Positions 15,760-16,224 of a stretch of DNA of 16,224 nucleotides are shown piece by piece. The notes beneath the pieces are model-generated. The model searched no databases, was not told where the DNA came from, and worked only from the letters and a program-made list of their open reading frames with translations. Location: the NCBI GenBank assembly GCA_002399565.1, contig DHDW01000031.1, positions 419-16,642 on the forward strand. The letters are read 5' to 3'. Made by a program: the position numbers and the translations under genes. Position 1 is the stretch's first letter. Each line of letters opens with the position of its first letter. Origin of the DNA: Bacteroidales bacterium UBA4866 (lineage in GTDB: Bacteria; Bacteroidota; Bacteroidia; Bacteroidales; P3).

Positions 15760-16224
15760 CTATTTCATATATAAATTCATATAACCTTCCATTTCCAGCT
15801 GAACTTTCTTTGCTTCCATTTCAGCTACCTTTGCAAAGCCTTCGGTTTTGTCAGCGAAAATAATTGCTCTTGAAGAATTAACCAAAAGTCCACAATCTTT
15901 AGTCATCCCATATTTTGAAACCTCTTCCAAAGAACCTCCTTGAGCTCCAACACCAGGAACAAGTAAGAAACTTTCTGGGGCTAACTCTCTAATTCTTGTA
16001 AACATACTTGCTTGAGTTGCACCACAAACAAACATCAAATTATCTTTAGTTCCCCACTCCTGACTTTTTGTTAAAACTTTTTCAAACAAAGGCTGTCCTT
16101 CTTTGTCTTCAATAAATTGGAAATCATTAGCTCCCTTGTTGGAAGTTAGAGCCAAAAGAATCACCCACTTATCTTCATAAATTGTAAAAGGCTTAACAGA
16201 ATCCTCTCCCATATAAGGAGCAAT
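15760..16224 (-). CDS. pyrF: Orotidine-5'-phosphate decarboxylase, type 2, C-terminal part (5' end outside window)
   Basis: The enzyme decarboxylates OMP to UMP, the last step of de novo pyrimidine synthesis. About 154 of an expected ~270-280 residues are visible. The frame is open to the window edge: the residues before the methionine at 16210-16212 are I-A-P-Y, which complete the type 2 signature [12 protein letters not shown]. Later [15 protein letters not shown] (phosphate-binding loop of the TIM barrel) and the NSSRAIIFA stretch fit the same subgroup. The active-site Lys/Asp region lies upstream, beyond the window. The gene ends in TAG at 15760-15762, 76 bp before the T9SS gene on the same strand. 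Identification strong. Confidence 0.95.
   Translation of the reverse strand: MAPYMGEDSVKPFTIYEDKWVILLALTSNKGANDFQFIEDKEGQPLFEKVLTKSQEWGTKDNLMFVCGATQASMFTRIRELAPESFLLVPGVGAQGGSLEEVSKYGMTKDCGLLVNSSRAIIFADKTEGFAKVAEMEAKKVQLEMEGYMNLYMK

Overview
The window is AT-rich and carries hallmarks of Bacteroidota, probably order Bacteroidales or a relative. It has three cell-surface proteins with type IX secretion (T9SS) sorting domains (two type B, one type A), a MutS2 with a C-terminal Smr domain, a type 2 orotidine-5'-phosphate decarboxylase, and -7 promoter elements of the TAnnTTTG kind. No rRNA, tRNA, transposase, integrase or cas gene is visible.

Layout. 2-1078 (+): 3' part of mutS2. 1180-3870 (+): a secreted PKD/Ig-type protein with a type B T9SS domain, followed by a good intrinsic terminator. 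3871-4214: a gene-poor tail-to-tail spacer packed with short tandem repeats. 4215-7004 (-): a two-gene unit, yicC then a secreted TPR protein, with stop and start codons touching. 7005-7254: divergent promoter region. 7255-11841 (+): a tightly packed four-gene operon (YugP-type membrane zinc protease, membrane-anchored PASTA protein, type A T9SS protein, RluD-type pseudouridine synthase). 11842-12113: a second tail-to-tail spacer occupied by a 196-bp tandem repeat array. 12114-15683 (-): a very large multidomain type B T9SS protein. 15760-16224 (-): 3' part of pyrF.

The genes mix housekeeping roles (DNA maintenance, RNA decay, rRNA modification, pyrimidine synthesis) with envelope and surface roles (PASTA, TPR, zinc protease, T9SS cargo). 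The T9SS machinery itself is not in the window.

The most unusual content is non-coding. Both convergent intergenic regions hold arrays with one plan: near-palindromic 11-16-bp 'words' alternate with a constant non-palindromic linker (AAATCAAG in a 21-bp-period array, CATAGTG in a 22-bp-period array, CATAGTR in a 23-bp-period array). The 23-bp array is also an imperfect inverted repeat as a whole: words 1/9, 2/8, 3/7 and 4/6 are mutually complementary around word 5. I do not recognise this as a named repeat family. Its function is unknown; a bidirectional 3'-end or extragenic-palindrome role is inference from position and symmetry only.
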